Assembly: GCA_021813195.1 (NCBI GenBank)
Contig: JAKALI010000032.1
Location: 1 to 17,183 of the forward strand
Length of the DNA stretch: 17,183 bases
DNA from: Pseudomonadota bacterium
Lineage (GTDB): Bacteria; Pseudomonadota; Alphaproteobacteria; Rhizobiales; Hyphomicrobiaceae
Reading direction: 5' to 3'
Shown here: piece after piece, positions 7,671 through 14,336 of the stretch
Layout: each line of letters starts with the position of its first letter
Numbering within the stretch: position 1 is the stretch's first letter
The notes under the pieces: model-generated
Told to the model about the DNA's origin: nothing
What the model saw: only the letters and a program-made list of their open reading frames with translations
Database searches by the model: none
Translations under genes and position numbers: made by a program

Positions 7671-8095
7671 GCCGCGCACTCCTGTTCCGCTTTCACGTTG
7701 GCCAAGTCGTAATGCGCGAACACCTCCTTGGCCGCGAACAGGCCGTTGAGCGCGGCGGGAAAGCCGGCATAGACGGCCATCTGCATGATGACTTCCGTGA
7801 TCTCCTCGCGGGAGAGGCCGACATTCAGGCCAGCCTGGATATGGACCTTCAGTTGCGGTGTGGCGTTCCCCATGGCCGTCAGCGCCGCGACGGTCGCGAT
7901 CTCGCGGGCGCGCAGATCGAGGCCGGGCCGTGAATAGATGTCGCCAAAGGGAAACTCGATCAGGTAGCGGGCAAAATCCGGTGCGATATCCGCGAGCGAC
8001 GAGATGACATTCTCGCCGGCCTGTCCGTCGATTTCAGAGAGGGCGCGCGTCCCTCGTTCCAGCCGGCTTTCGACGGCGAGTTGGTTTTGCGTCAA
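7667..8095 (-). CDS. Carboxymuconolactone decarboxylase-like protein
   Basis: This 142-residue protein has the CMD/AhpD-fold core: RLERG near the start, GDIYSRPGLDLRAREIATVA, and LKVHIQAGLNVGLSREEITE with the family histidine at H85. It lacks the CxxC pair of AhpD peroxidase adaptors; its only cysteine is near the C-terminus, so it is closer to PcaC-type or uncharacterised CMD proteins than to a thiol reductase. The start appears to be TTG at 8095, because no in-frame ATG precedes the conserved N-terminus and AGAGGA lies about 9 nt upstream. The first 62 bp overlap the end of the merR-like gene in another frame. It is translationally coupled to the NHL gene by ATGA. Confidence 0.82.
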   Translation of the reverse strand: MTQNQLAVESRLERGTRALSEIDGQAGENVISSLADIAPDFARYLIEFPFGDIYSRPGLDLRAREIATVAALTAMGNATPQLKVHIQAGLNVGLSREEITEVIMQMAVYAGFPAALNGLFAAKEVFAHYDLANVKAEQECAA

Positions 8096-8459
8096 GGTTT
8101 TTCATCCTCTGTTTGGAGCTAGCGTAGCCAGCAATCTTGGTATCGAGGACGAGGAGGCAGGTTTGAAGTTCGGTAACATGCGCTCGAATATGCTCACGAT
8201 GCTCTTTAAGCAACGCGCGCCGTTCGGTTTCCGTAGTCGCACCGCGTTCGCGAAGCTTTGCATAGCGCAGCATGTCCCGGATCGGCATCCCGGTCGTCTT
8301 CAGACGACCGAGAAACTCGATCCAGATCAGGATCGACGCGTCGTAGTCACGTTGGCTCGATTGGTCTCGATCGGCATAGGGTAGCAGACCGATCCGCTCG
8401 TAGTAGCGGATCGTGTGTGCCGACAATCCCGACCGTTTTGCGAGTTCACCGATCTTCAT
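8034..8459 (-). CDS. MerR-family transcriptional regulator
   Basis: This protein of about 141 residues has the MerR winged-helix start MKIGELAKRSGLSAHTIRYY followed by ERIGLLP, then the F-L-G-R-L-K-x-x-G helix and a coiled-coil dimerisation region ending CLLVLDTKIAGY. It has one cysteine (C101) and none at the redox-sensing position near residue 52-54 of AdhR/NmlR relatives, nor the metal-binding cysteine set of MerR/ZntR, so its signal is probably an organic or xenobiotic molecule. AAGGG lies 5-6 nt before the ATG at 8459. It heads an operon with the CMD and NHL genes and has its own MerR-type promoter. Confidence 0.88.
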   Translation of the reverse strand: MKIGELAKRSGLSAHTIRYYERIGLLPYADRDQSSQRDYDASILIWIEFLGRLKTTGMPIRDMLRYAKLRERGATTETERRALLKEHREHIRAHVTELQTCLLVLDTKIAGYASSKQRMKNLDAKPTRRRKPAGTRDARPL

Positions 8460-8489
8460 GATTACCCTTGTCTCGTCACGACGCATCGG

Positions 8490-8520
8490 AGTCTAGGGGT
8501 TTGAGCGCGCTCTAAGTCAA
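8490..8520 (-). promoter_or_regulatory. MerR-type promoter with 19-bp spacer and operator palindrome
   Basis: On the - strand the -35 is TTGACT (8520-8515) and the -10 is TAGACT (8495-8490), separated by exactly 19 bp. That over-long spacing is the hallmark of promoters activated by MerR proteins through DNA distortion. The spacer contains the perfect palindrome GAGCGCGCTC (8503-8512), extended to TTAGAGCGCGCTCAA. The -10 lies 30 bp before the merR-like ATG, so the regulator probably controls its own operon. Confidence 0.85.
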
Positions 8521-8697
8521 GCGAGATCTCTTGTGTCCCCCTCGCGCCTTGTCGATGCCGGCGACGACCGGATTTTGTTGTACGGTTCGGGCGCGGGCCG
8601 ACGCTCCCGTCGTCGCTTCGCCGACCAATCCAGGCTGATTATCGATCAGCCATGAGCAGTACCGCTCACATCCAGATTGTCGCGATACACGCCAGGC

Positions 8698-8744
8698 TCC
8701 GTCGGCGACCGAAGTGACCTTGTGACGGACCCGCGCACCTTCGT
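8698..8744 (-). pseudogene. Relic of a second 2OG-Fe(II) oxygenase gene
   Basis: Read on the - strand this gives EGARVRHKVTSVADGAWRV, matching EGARVIHKVSPIAEGERRV around the distal metal histidine (H229) of the intact oxygenase at 5770-6600. DNA identity is also visible, for example ACCTTGTGA and CGCGCACCTTCG in both. The match stops at 8744, where direct repeat copy B begins, and fades beyond about 8698. No HxD half is nearby, so it cannot encode an enzyme. The same frame continues open to 8512 with no recognisable content. Confidence 0.65.
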
Positions 8745-8816
8745 GTCGTTGTCGTGAGCGAGCGGCGTCGTCATCACGTCTTTTTTCGGGCTCGCGGCTG
8801 GGGCGTCCTGCCTTCT
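8742..8816. repeat. Direct repeat copy B (3' end of the PPDK-like gene and flank)
   Basis: This copy is about 85% identical to 6761-6837. It includes the real last codons and stop of the PPDK-like gene and about 32 bp downstream. Its left end joins the oxygenase relic directly. With copy A it brackets the merR-CMD-NHL cassette. Confidence 0.8.
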
Positions 8817-10447
8817 GCCGAACTCGCGGTGCGCCAGCCTGCAATCGCCTGTAGCAGCTCGACAGGCCGCTCGCGAACGACCTCGAGCTCTCCGCGAAAG
8901 ATGGCGCCTGTTGCTCCGTCGACGGTGATCATGTCGCCCTCGTGGAGTTTCTCGGAGCCGACCTCACCGCTTTGACCTGACTCATCGATGGTGAGCCCTG
9001 CGCAGCCCACGACGCAGACCTTGCCAAGCTGGCGCGCGACGACGGCCGCGTGTGACGTGCGGGCGCCTTCAACTGCAATCAGCGCGGCGGCCTCCGACAA
9101 GGCGAGGATGTCACCCGTTTCTGCACTTTCGCGGACAAGAATAGCGGACGTTCCACCGTTGACGATGGCAGGAAGCCGCTCCGGGTCAAAGACGACGGCT
9201 CCAATCGCGATGCCAGTGCTTGCCGGTGTGCCCCTGAGCAACGGGGTTTGCCCTTTCGAAGGCTTGAGCCGTACAATCTCGATTTCGTCGAGTTCGAGAC
9301 CATCGAGCCGTTGCAGTGCGTCGATCGGCGCGATGATGCGCTCAACAACGAGGTCGTGCGCTATCCTCAGCGCAGCCAGAGGCGTGCGCTTGCCCGCCCG
9401 GCACTGCAGGAAAAACAGGCGGCCCTCCTCTACCGTGAACTCGAAGTCCTGCATGTCGGCGAACTCCTGCTCGAGGATCGGGCGAGCCGCCAGCAGCGAT
9501 CGATGGGCGTCTGGCGCACGCCGCTCGAGTTCGTCGAGGCCCATGGCCCGGCGGCGCCCCCCGACGACATCCTCGCCCTGCGCGTTGGCCAGGTAATCAA
9601 CGTAGAGTTCGTTGCCGCCGTCCCCGGGATTGCGTGTGAAGCCGACGCCAGAGCCGGAGCTTGGGCCCCAGTTCCCATACACCATCGCCTGCACGATCAC
9701 CGCCGTGCCGAGGTCGTCGGGGATGCCATTCAGCTTTCGATAGTCCCGGGCCCGCTCGCTCGACCAGGAGCGAAGAACGGCCTCGACGGCGGCGTGGAGC
9801 TGGGACTGCGGTTTGGACGGAAACGAACAGCCGGCGGCAGTTTCGAACACCTTCAACTCGGCGTCACCGATGTCCCGCAGTCCAGTCGAATCGATTTCAT
9901 CGACATCCGAAAGGCCGCGCTCGATGAGCAAAGCTCGCTGCCGGTTCTCGAACAGGGTCGGGGCAAGACCATGCACGACCTCGCCGTACTGCTGGACGAG
10001 CCGTCGGCGGCAATCGTGCGCCAGCCGAGGATTGCCGGTCATTCGAATGAGTCCGCTTAGGGTCGCATCATCGAGCCCGATGTTGAGCACGGTCTCCATC
10101 ATGCCCGGCATTGAAATTGCGGCGCCTGAGCGCACCGAGACGAGCAGCGGGCAACTGGCGTCACCGAAGTGCCTGCCAGCGAGCTTGCCGAGTTGATCCA
10201 GCTCGCGATCGAGCACGGCATCGAGCCCTTCGAGTGCCGCCTTGCCGCGCTTCAGGTAGTCGCGGCAGACGTTCGTCGACAGCACGAATGCCGGCGGGAT
10301 CGGAAGGTCGCGTCGAGCAATGCGCATCAGATTGTGCGCCTTCGAGCCGACCACGTCCTTGGTGGGCAGCTTGTCGCCCGAACCATCGAACGGGATGCGA
10401 TGCACATTGATGGCGAGCGTGTCCTCGAAGGCGGCATGCTTTTTCAT
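8774..10447 (-). CDS. PPDK-like ATP-grasp/phosphohistidine protein lacking the PEP/pyruvate domain
   Basis: This 557-residue protein matches the first two-thirds of pyruvate phosphate dikinase. The ATP-grasp part has K36 in GSKAHNL, R106 in SVRSGA, GVGFTRNP (267-274), and E336 and Q348 in QDFEFTVEEGRLFFLQ. The swivelling domain has the catalytic H466 in GARTSHAAVVAR, followed by VCVVGC, which resembles PPDK more than PEP synthase. It ends at QAIAGWRT, just where PPDK continues into its roughly 340-residue PEP/pyruvate barrel, and adds a short basic tail. It should therefore self-phosphorylate its histidine (in PPDKs with ATP and Pi, giving AMP and PPi) but has no built-in acceptor site. The ATG at 10447 overlaps the DUF47 gene stop (ATGA) and has GAGGTGA 6 nt upstream. 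The acceptor is unknown. Confidence 0.85.
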   Translation of the reverse strand: MKKHAAFEDTLAINVHRIPFDGSGDKLPTKDVVGSKAHNLMRIARRDLPIPPAFVLSTNVCRDYLKRGKAALEGLDAVLDRELDQLGKLAGRHFGDASCPLLVSVRSGAAISMPGMMETVLNIGLDDATLSGLIRMTGNPRLAHDCRRRLVQQYGEVVHGLAPTLFENRQRALLIERGLSDVDEIDSTGLRDIGDAELKVFETAAGCSFPSKPQSQLHAAVEAVLRSWSSERARDYRKLNGIPDDLGTAVIVQAMVYGNWGPSSGSGVGFTRNPGDGGNELYVDYLANAQGEDVVGGRRRAMGLDELERRAPDAHRSLLAARPILEQEFADMQDFEFTVEEGRLFFLQCRAGKRTPLAALRIAHDLVVERIIAPIDALQRLDGLELDEIEIVRLKPSKGQTPLLRGTPASTGIAIGAVVFDPERLPAIVNGGTSAILVRESAETGDILALSEAAALIAVEGARTSHAAVVARQLGKVCVVGCAGLTIDESGQSGEVGSEKLHEGDMITVDGATGAIFRGELEVVRERPVELLQAIAGWRTASSAEGRTPQPRARKKT

Positions 10448-12372
10448 GCGATCACCTCTTCGAGCAGGTATGCGCGCAGCATCTGGCCCGCATGGGCGTG
10501 CGCGTCGGTTGCTTGCTCGAGCGCCTGGCACAGCTCGCGAAGCAGCATGGGCTGACGCGGGTCGATCTGCTCCTCCTGGATCAGCCAGCGCCGCACCTGC
10601 CTGAGCTTGTCGTCGGCCGCATGCTCGATGGTGATAAGGCGCTCGAGCGCGGCCAGGAATTCATCGAGGTCGTCGCGAACGTCCGACCGCGTCACCGACG
10701 CGGCGCATTCGACACACTTGACGATTTCCTGCGCCGACATCAGGGAGAGGTCGGCGAGCGCGTGCAGAATCTCCAGCGCTGCGGTCGACGGAGGCGCCAA
10801 GGCACACAGCTCGACGAGTGCAACGGCCTCCTCCAGTTCATCGACGGCATCGTCGGCAAATTCGAAGAATTCGAGCAGAGACCGGGGCCGCTCGAACCGT
10901 TTGATGTCCTCTCTGGCATCATTCAGAAGCTGGTCGGCCTTCTGCTCCCAGGCAACCGCGCGCGAAGCGAGCCTGGCCACCCAGGCCCTGCCATCACTGG
11001 TGCCAAGGCGCTCCAGGGCCTCGCGCATGCCGAAGGCGAGGTCGTATCCGTAGGCAACGTGAGCCGCGGCCGTCGTAAAAATCCCCAGCCGCTCGTTCTC
11101 GAAGTAGCGGCGCAGGCTGGCCTTGATCTCGTCGTGGACGATCCGGCGCGACCGCCGCTGCTGCAGGCCTAGAGACGCCAGCCTCATGGCCCCTTTCACG
11201 AACTCGGCCGCATTGTCGTCGCCGATCAGTTCGTCCAGCCGCTGCCCATACCTCAGCTGTTTGCCGACCGCATACTCGACCGCCTCGGCGAGCGCCCGCT
11301 CGCCGCCGATCTCGAGCAATGCGCGATGGCCGTAGTCGTTGTCCGCGGCCCATTTCAGGACCTCGAGCGCGCGCCGCTTGGCCACAAACCCCCGAAGCCG
11401 CTTGCGCATGCGGTTCCAGTCGATGAGGAACACGATGCGCGAGCCGAGGTGATCGAGATAGGCCTTCAGCTCGGACTCGCTTTTCGCGTCGAAGGTTCCC
11501 GTGGTCAGGAGATAATGGCCCTCGGACAGCTTCTCGCTCCTGCGCTCGGTCGGGCCCTCCCAGTGAACGCCGAAGGCTTCGAACAAGCTCGTGAAGAACT
11601 CGAGCCGCTGGCGGTGGATGTCGGTGTACGTGATGACCGTACTGAAGTCGGTCACGCGGACCACCAGCACGTGCGCATCCGTCGTGCCGATGTCGTTCTG
11701 GATCAAAAGCTGGTCATCGAACTCCGTCGCAGTGGTGCCCAGTCCCGGATGGTCGAATTTCAGCGGCGCCGTGCGATTGAGGCCTCTCATGAACGCCTCG
11801 ACCCGCGTCCGGCCTCTTGCCGACAGCGTATGCACCCGAGCCCCCGCCAGGGTCTCCACGGCGGTCGCCGCCTGCAGCTTGTTGATGGCGCGGTGGGCGT
11901 CCATCACGACAAGGTGGAGACTGTCCCCTGCTTTGCGATTGCCGGACGTCATGGTGGCGATCGTCTCGCCCGCGATCGCGCCGTGCTCGAGCACCGGTAA
12001 TTCCAGATTCGCCGCGCGCTCAAGGAACGGAGCCCGGTCGGTGGCAGGAAGGCATTCGAGCATCGCCTCCACGGCCGCCGTGATGCGACGGATGATCTCT
12101 GGCGCGTGTGGGATACGGTATGATCGCGTCCGCCCCTTGGCGGCACCTCCCACGACATCATCGAGCCAAGCGTCCGCGAGCCGGCATGCCAGACGCTCGG
12201 CACGCAGACTAATGGCGGGCACCTGCGGGTGATCGGCATTCGAACGTGCGGCTTGCAATAGCGCGAAATAGTATTTGACCTGGTCATTGGCAACCAGGGA
12301 TCTTGCGATGATTTCAGGCGCCAGGATTTGCTGGTCACCAAGTTCCGCAACAATGGCCTGCTTGGATGTCAT
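10444..12372 (-). CDS. Large protein with C-terminal PhoU/DUF47-like domain
   Basis: This protein has about 642 residues. Residues roughly 465-640 are all-helical, with two E-x-x-A-D-type motifs, EQKAD (476-480) and IEHAAD (582-587), the metal-binding signature of PhoU and DUF47 proteins. Residues 1-450 match nothing I recognise. They include strongly patterned stretches that look conserved: GETIATMTSGNRKAGDSLH (135-153), LKFDHPGLGTTATEF (204-218), IQNDIGTTDAHVLVV (224-238) and AADNDYGHRALLEIGG (342-357). No signal peptide or membrane segment is seen, so it is probably cytoplasmic. The ATG at 12372 has only a weak ribosome-binding site. It lies 132 bp after the PstB-like gene and overlaps the PPDK-like gene. 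PhoU-family proteins modulate phosphate transport or signalling; that role here is inference. Confidence 0.7.
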   Translation of the reverse strand: MTSKQAIVAELGDQQILAPEIIARSLVANDQVKYYFALLQAARSNADHPQVPAISLRAERLACRLADAWLDDVVGGAAKGRTRSYRIPHAPEIIRRITAAVEAMLECLPATDRAPFLERAANLELPVLEHGAIAGETIATMTSGNRKAGDSLHLVVMDAHRAINKLQAATAVETLAGARVHTLSARGRTRVEAFMRGLNRTAPLKFDHPGLGTTATEFDDQLLIQNDIGTTDAHVLVVRVTDFSTVITYTDIHRQRLEFFTSLFEAFGVHWEGPTERRSEKLSEGHYLLTTGTFDAKSESELKAYLDHLGSRIVFLIDWNRMRKRLRGFVAKRRALEVLKWAADNDYGHRALLEIGGERALAEAVEYAVGKQLRYGQRLDELIGDDNAAEFVKGAMRLASLGLQQRRSRRIVHDEIKASLRRYFENERLGIFTTAAAHVAYGYDLAFGMREALERLGTSDGRAWVARLASRAVAWEQKADQLLNDAREDIKRFERPRSLLEFFEFADDAVDELEEAVALVELCALAPPSTAALEILHALADLSLMSAQEIVKCVECAASVTRSDVRDDLDEFLAALERLITIEHAADDKLRQVRRWLIQEEQIDPRQPMLLRELCQALEQATDAHAHAGQMLRAYLLEEVIA

Positions 12373-12504
12373 CAATGGGCTCGCGGACGTTACTCTTGCC
12401 GCCCTGTGCCGAATGGGGACGTTCGCACGGCATGTTGCTATTGAACGGGCGGCATGAAGCTATTGTGACAACGCCTCTCCGGGAAAGGTCGTCCTGCGCA
12501 CGTT

Positions 12505-13338
12505 TCAACCAAAACGGCCGGTGATGTAGGCTTGTGTGATCTCATGCCGAGGCGTGACGAAAATTTCGGCGGCGTCGCCCTCCTCGACGAGGCGACCCAG
12601 ATGGAAGACGGCCACCCCCTGCGAGACGCGCGCCGCCTGTTGCATGCTGTGCGTGATGATCACGATCGTGTAGTGCTCGCGCAACTCGTCGATCAACTGC
12701 TCGAGCTTGGCCGTTGCGATCGGGTCGAGCGCGGACGCGGGCTCGTCCATGAGGATGACCTCGGGGTCGTAGGCAATGGCGCGGGCAACGCACAGGCGCT
12801 GCTGCTGGCCTCCCGAGAGATCGAGGCCCGACTCCCACAGTCGATCCTTGACCTCGTCCCAAAGACCGGCGCGGCGGAGGCAGTCCTCGACGAGTGCATC
12901 TGTTTGCGCTTTTCCGTTGACCATTCCGTGGATTCTCGGCCCGTAGGCAACGTTGGCATAGACCGAGAAAGGAAACGGATTGGGCTTCTGAGCGACCCAG
13001 CCGAACCGCCGGCGGACGAGCGGCGGGTCGAGCAACGGATCGTTGATGTCCTCGCCATCGAGCAGGATCTCTCCCGTCAGCCGTGTGCCCGGAACCAAAT
13101 CGTGACTGCGGTTGATGCAGCGGAGCAGGGTCGTCTTGCCGCAACCCGACGGCCCAATGAAGGCCGTGACCTCGCGGTGATGAATCTTCAGACAGACGTC
13201 CTTGAGCGCATGTTTTTCAGCATACCAGAAATTCACGTTCCGAACGTCGATCTTCACGCCATTTCGGACGTCGTGGTGGGGTGCCTTGCCGAGGTGGATC
13301 TTGAAGTCGATCAGGTCTGACCGGTCAACGTGCAACAT
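12505..13338 (-). CDS. pstB: PstB-type phosphate ABC transporter ATPase
   Basis: This 277-residue ATPase carries Walker [10 protein letters not shown] (62-70), the PstB-specific [18 protein letters not shown] after Q117, the signature [14 protein letters not shown] (174-187), Walker [14 protein letters not shown] and switch H230. It ends with the PstB-specific YITGRFG. It has a longer N-terminus (about 28 residues) than most PstB. I chose the ATG at 13338 because a perfect GGAGGTGA sits 6 nt upstream; 17 more in-frame codons exist upstream. No pstS, pstC or pstA is present. Instead it heads a - strand set with the PhoU/DUF47-like and PPDK-like genes, so it may serve a distant permease or act as a regulator. 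Confidence 0.88.
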   Translation of the reverse strand: MLHVDRSDLIDFKIHLGKAPHHDVRNGVKIDVRNVNFWYAEKHALKDVCLKIHHREVTAFIGPSGCGKTTLLRCINRSHDLVPGTRLTGEILLDGEDINDPLLDPPLVRRRFGWVAQKPNPFPFSVYANVAYGPRIHGMVNGKAQTDALVEDCLRRAGLWDEVKDRLWESGLDLSGGQQQRLCVARAIAYDPEVILMDEPASALDPIATAKLEQLIDELREHYTIVIITHSMQQAARVSQGVAVFHLGRLVEEGDAAEIFVTPRHEITQAYITGRFG

Positions 13339-13576
13339 GACAATCACCTCCGCAGTGACGCGATTGAGTGCCGCGATAGGACGGTTCAAGCCTGCCGCGA
13401 CAGAGGCCGGACCCTGCTAATACGGGGTGACCTTTTGATCGTTCCGGAAATCGACCCGTCTTCGGAACGCCAATGCTCCGGACGCGCGGCGCAGTGGTGA
13501 TGTCGTGGGCTTCATACTCCTGACGGCGCTCGTATTAGCTAAAATGGTCACCGACGGAGAGGTAAGCTCAAGGGAT

Positions 13577-13655
13577 GACGTATGGATGACGGCAATGATC
13601 CGACGCGCTGGTCTGCGGTGCCAGACGATGCCAGTTACTGATCGTCCATAACGTC
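13577..13655. repeat. Large concentric inverted repeat in the divergent promoter region
   Basis: The outer arms GACGTATGGATGA (13577-13589) and TCGTCCATAACGTC (13642-13655) pair over 12 of 14 columns with one gap. A smaller hairpin GTCTG-N6-CAGAC (13611-13626) sits almost exactly at the same centre. No T-run follows, so a terminator is unlikely. An operator, a leader RNA structure or a degraded repeat element are the options. Confidence 0.5.
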
Positions 13656-13700
13656 GCGGCACATTTTGATGCCCGACAATGCCGATGCCGCAGGCCCGTT

Positions 13701-13706
13701 TATAAT
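13701..13706 (+). promoter_or_regulatory. TATAAT, possible -10 for the V-type ATPase operon
   Basis: A perfect -10 hexamer in very GC-rich DNA lies about 110 bp before the preferred start of the H-like subunit gene. No good -35 was found at 16-18 bp upstream, so this is a weak call. If real, the transcript starts inside the long open frame and supports the shorter protein start at 13816. Confidence 0.3.
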
Positions 13707-13815
13707 TGATACGATAAGCGGACGTGATGCGAAGTTCTGGACGAACCGATCGTTGTGGGGGGCGAGGCGTTTGGCATCTCGCAGGGACATTTCCGGCGGC
13801 GACGTGGCGGCAGCG

Positions 13816-14100
13816 ATGGAACGCGTCCTTGAAGCGGAGCGTGAGGGCGCCCGACGCTCTGCCGAAAGCCGCGCCCGCGCGGCTCGGGTACTCGATGAGG
13901 CACGTTCTGTTGCCCAGGCGATTGCCCAACGCTGCGATGAGCGGATCGCCAAGGCCAATGGGCTGCATACTGAACGTGTCGACCGCCAAGTGGCGGCGTT
14001 CGATAGGGACGCGGCTCCATCCGCCGGCGGTAAGGATGTCGACAGCCGCGCGGGGATTGCTGCGGCCATCGACAGCTTGGCTGAACGAATCACAAGCTAG
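13816..14100 (+). CDS. V/A-type ATPase subunit H-like coiled-coil protein (peripheral stalk)
   Basis: The 94-residue product starts MERVLEAEREGARRSAES and is largely a charged Ala/Arg/Glu-rich helix with heptad character, as in the H/G-type peripheral stalk subunits that pair with subunit E in V/A-type rotary ATPases. It is the first gene before subunits C, I and K. The reading frame is open back to ATG 13669 and GTG 13804, and the longer starts cannot be excluded. I prefer 13816 because family members are about 100 residues and start next to the coiled coil, and because the upstream part holds a TATAAT. Its stop codon lies inside a genome-type repeat (14097 onward). Short coiled coils match many things, so position carries much of the evidence. 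Confidence 0.6.
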   Translation: MERVLEAEREGARRSAESRARAARVLDEARSVAQAIAQRCDERIAKANGLHTERVDRQVAAFDRDAAPSAGGKDVDSRAGIAAAIDSLAERITS

Positions 14101-14160
14101 AGCATTTTCAAGCGAAGTGGATACCGGTTTGCGTGAATAAAAGTGCGACAAAACAAAGGA
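14097..14160. repeat. Hyphomicrobiales-type REP-like intergenic repeat
   Basis: The segment beginning CTAGAGCATTTTCAAGCGAA and continuing with GTGGATACCGGTTTGCGTGA then CAAAACAAAG strongly resembles short repeats that occur in many copies in Bradyrhizobium and related genomes. This is from memory, not a search. The first bases overlap the stop codon (TAG) of the H-like subunit gene. A degenerate dyad follows to about 14201. It is the best taxonomic clue in the window. Confidence 0.65.
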
Positions 14161-14216
14161 CTACAACGTCGTTCCGGTTCCGTAGGGTTGGAATGCGCTC
14201 TGGTGTGGTGGCGCTT

Positions 14217-14257
14217 GGCAAGCCCGCTACGTTGTCCGTTGGCCGCGCGGGCTTGCC
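14217..14257 (+). repeat. Perfect 11-bp inverted repeat in the gap between subunits H and C
   Basis: GGCAAGCCCGC (14217-14227) and GCGGGCTTGCC (14247-14257) are exact complements around a 19-nt loop. No T-run follows, so it is probably not an intrinsic terminator. It lies in a 236-bp non-coding gap inside an otherwise tightly overlapping operon and may stabilise or attenuate the mRNA. Confidence 0.65.
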
Positions 14258-14336
14258 GGGCTGGAGCAAATGCGAGGTTCGTTCGACATTCGACTTGCGG
14301 AAGAACAGGACGAGCGCGGTGATCGGGACACGGTTC

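Larger units (their letters stand above)
13339..13815. promoter_or_regulatory. Divergent intergenic region between pstB and the V-type ATPase operon
   Basis: This stretch of about 480 bp should hold promoters for both divergent operons. It contains a large inverted repeat (13577-13655), a TATAAT (13701-13706) and a TAAAAT (13540-13545), but no well-spaced -35 partner could be paired with either. An open frame from 13669 continues into the H-like subunit gene; its first part looks non-coding, with AT-rich promoter-like sequence and no family similarity. Confidence 0.45.

Noticed and set aside
9248..10060. 270-codon + strand open frame inside the PPDK-like gene
   Set aside because: Antisense shadow; the - strand carries all PPDK motifs.
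13434..13455. TTGAT...ATCGA resembling an FNR box
   Set aside because: The half sites are wrongly spaced and the second is imperfect.
13415..13551. GCTAATAC/GTATTAGC and GGTGACC/GGTCACC word pairs
   Set aside because: The words are inverted individually but in an order that cannot fold into one hairpin; likely chance.
14133..14336. 68-codon N-terminal extension of subunit C
   Set aside because: It spans the REP-like repeat and a hairpin and shows no family similarity; the start is better placed at 14337 or 14319.
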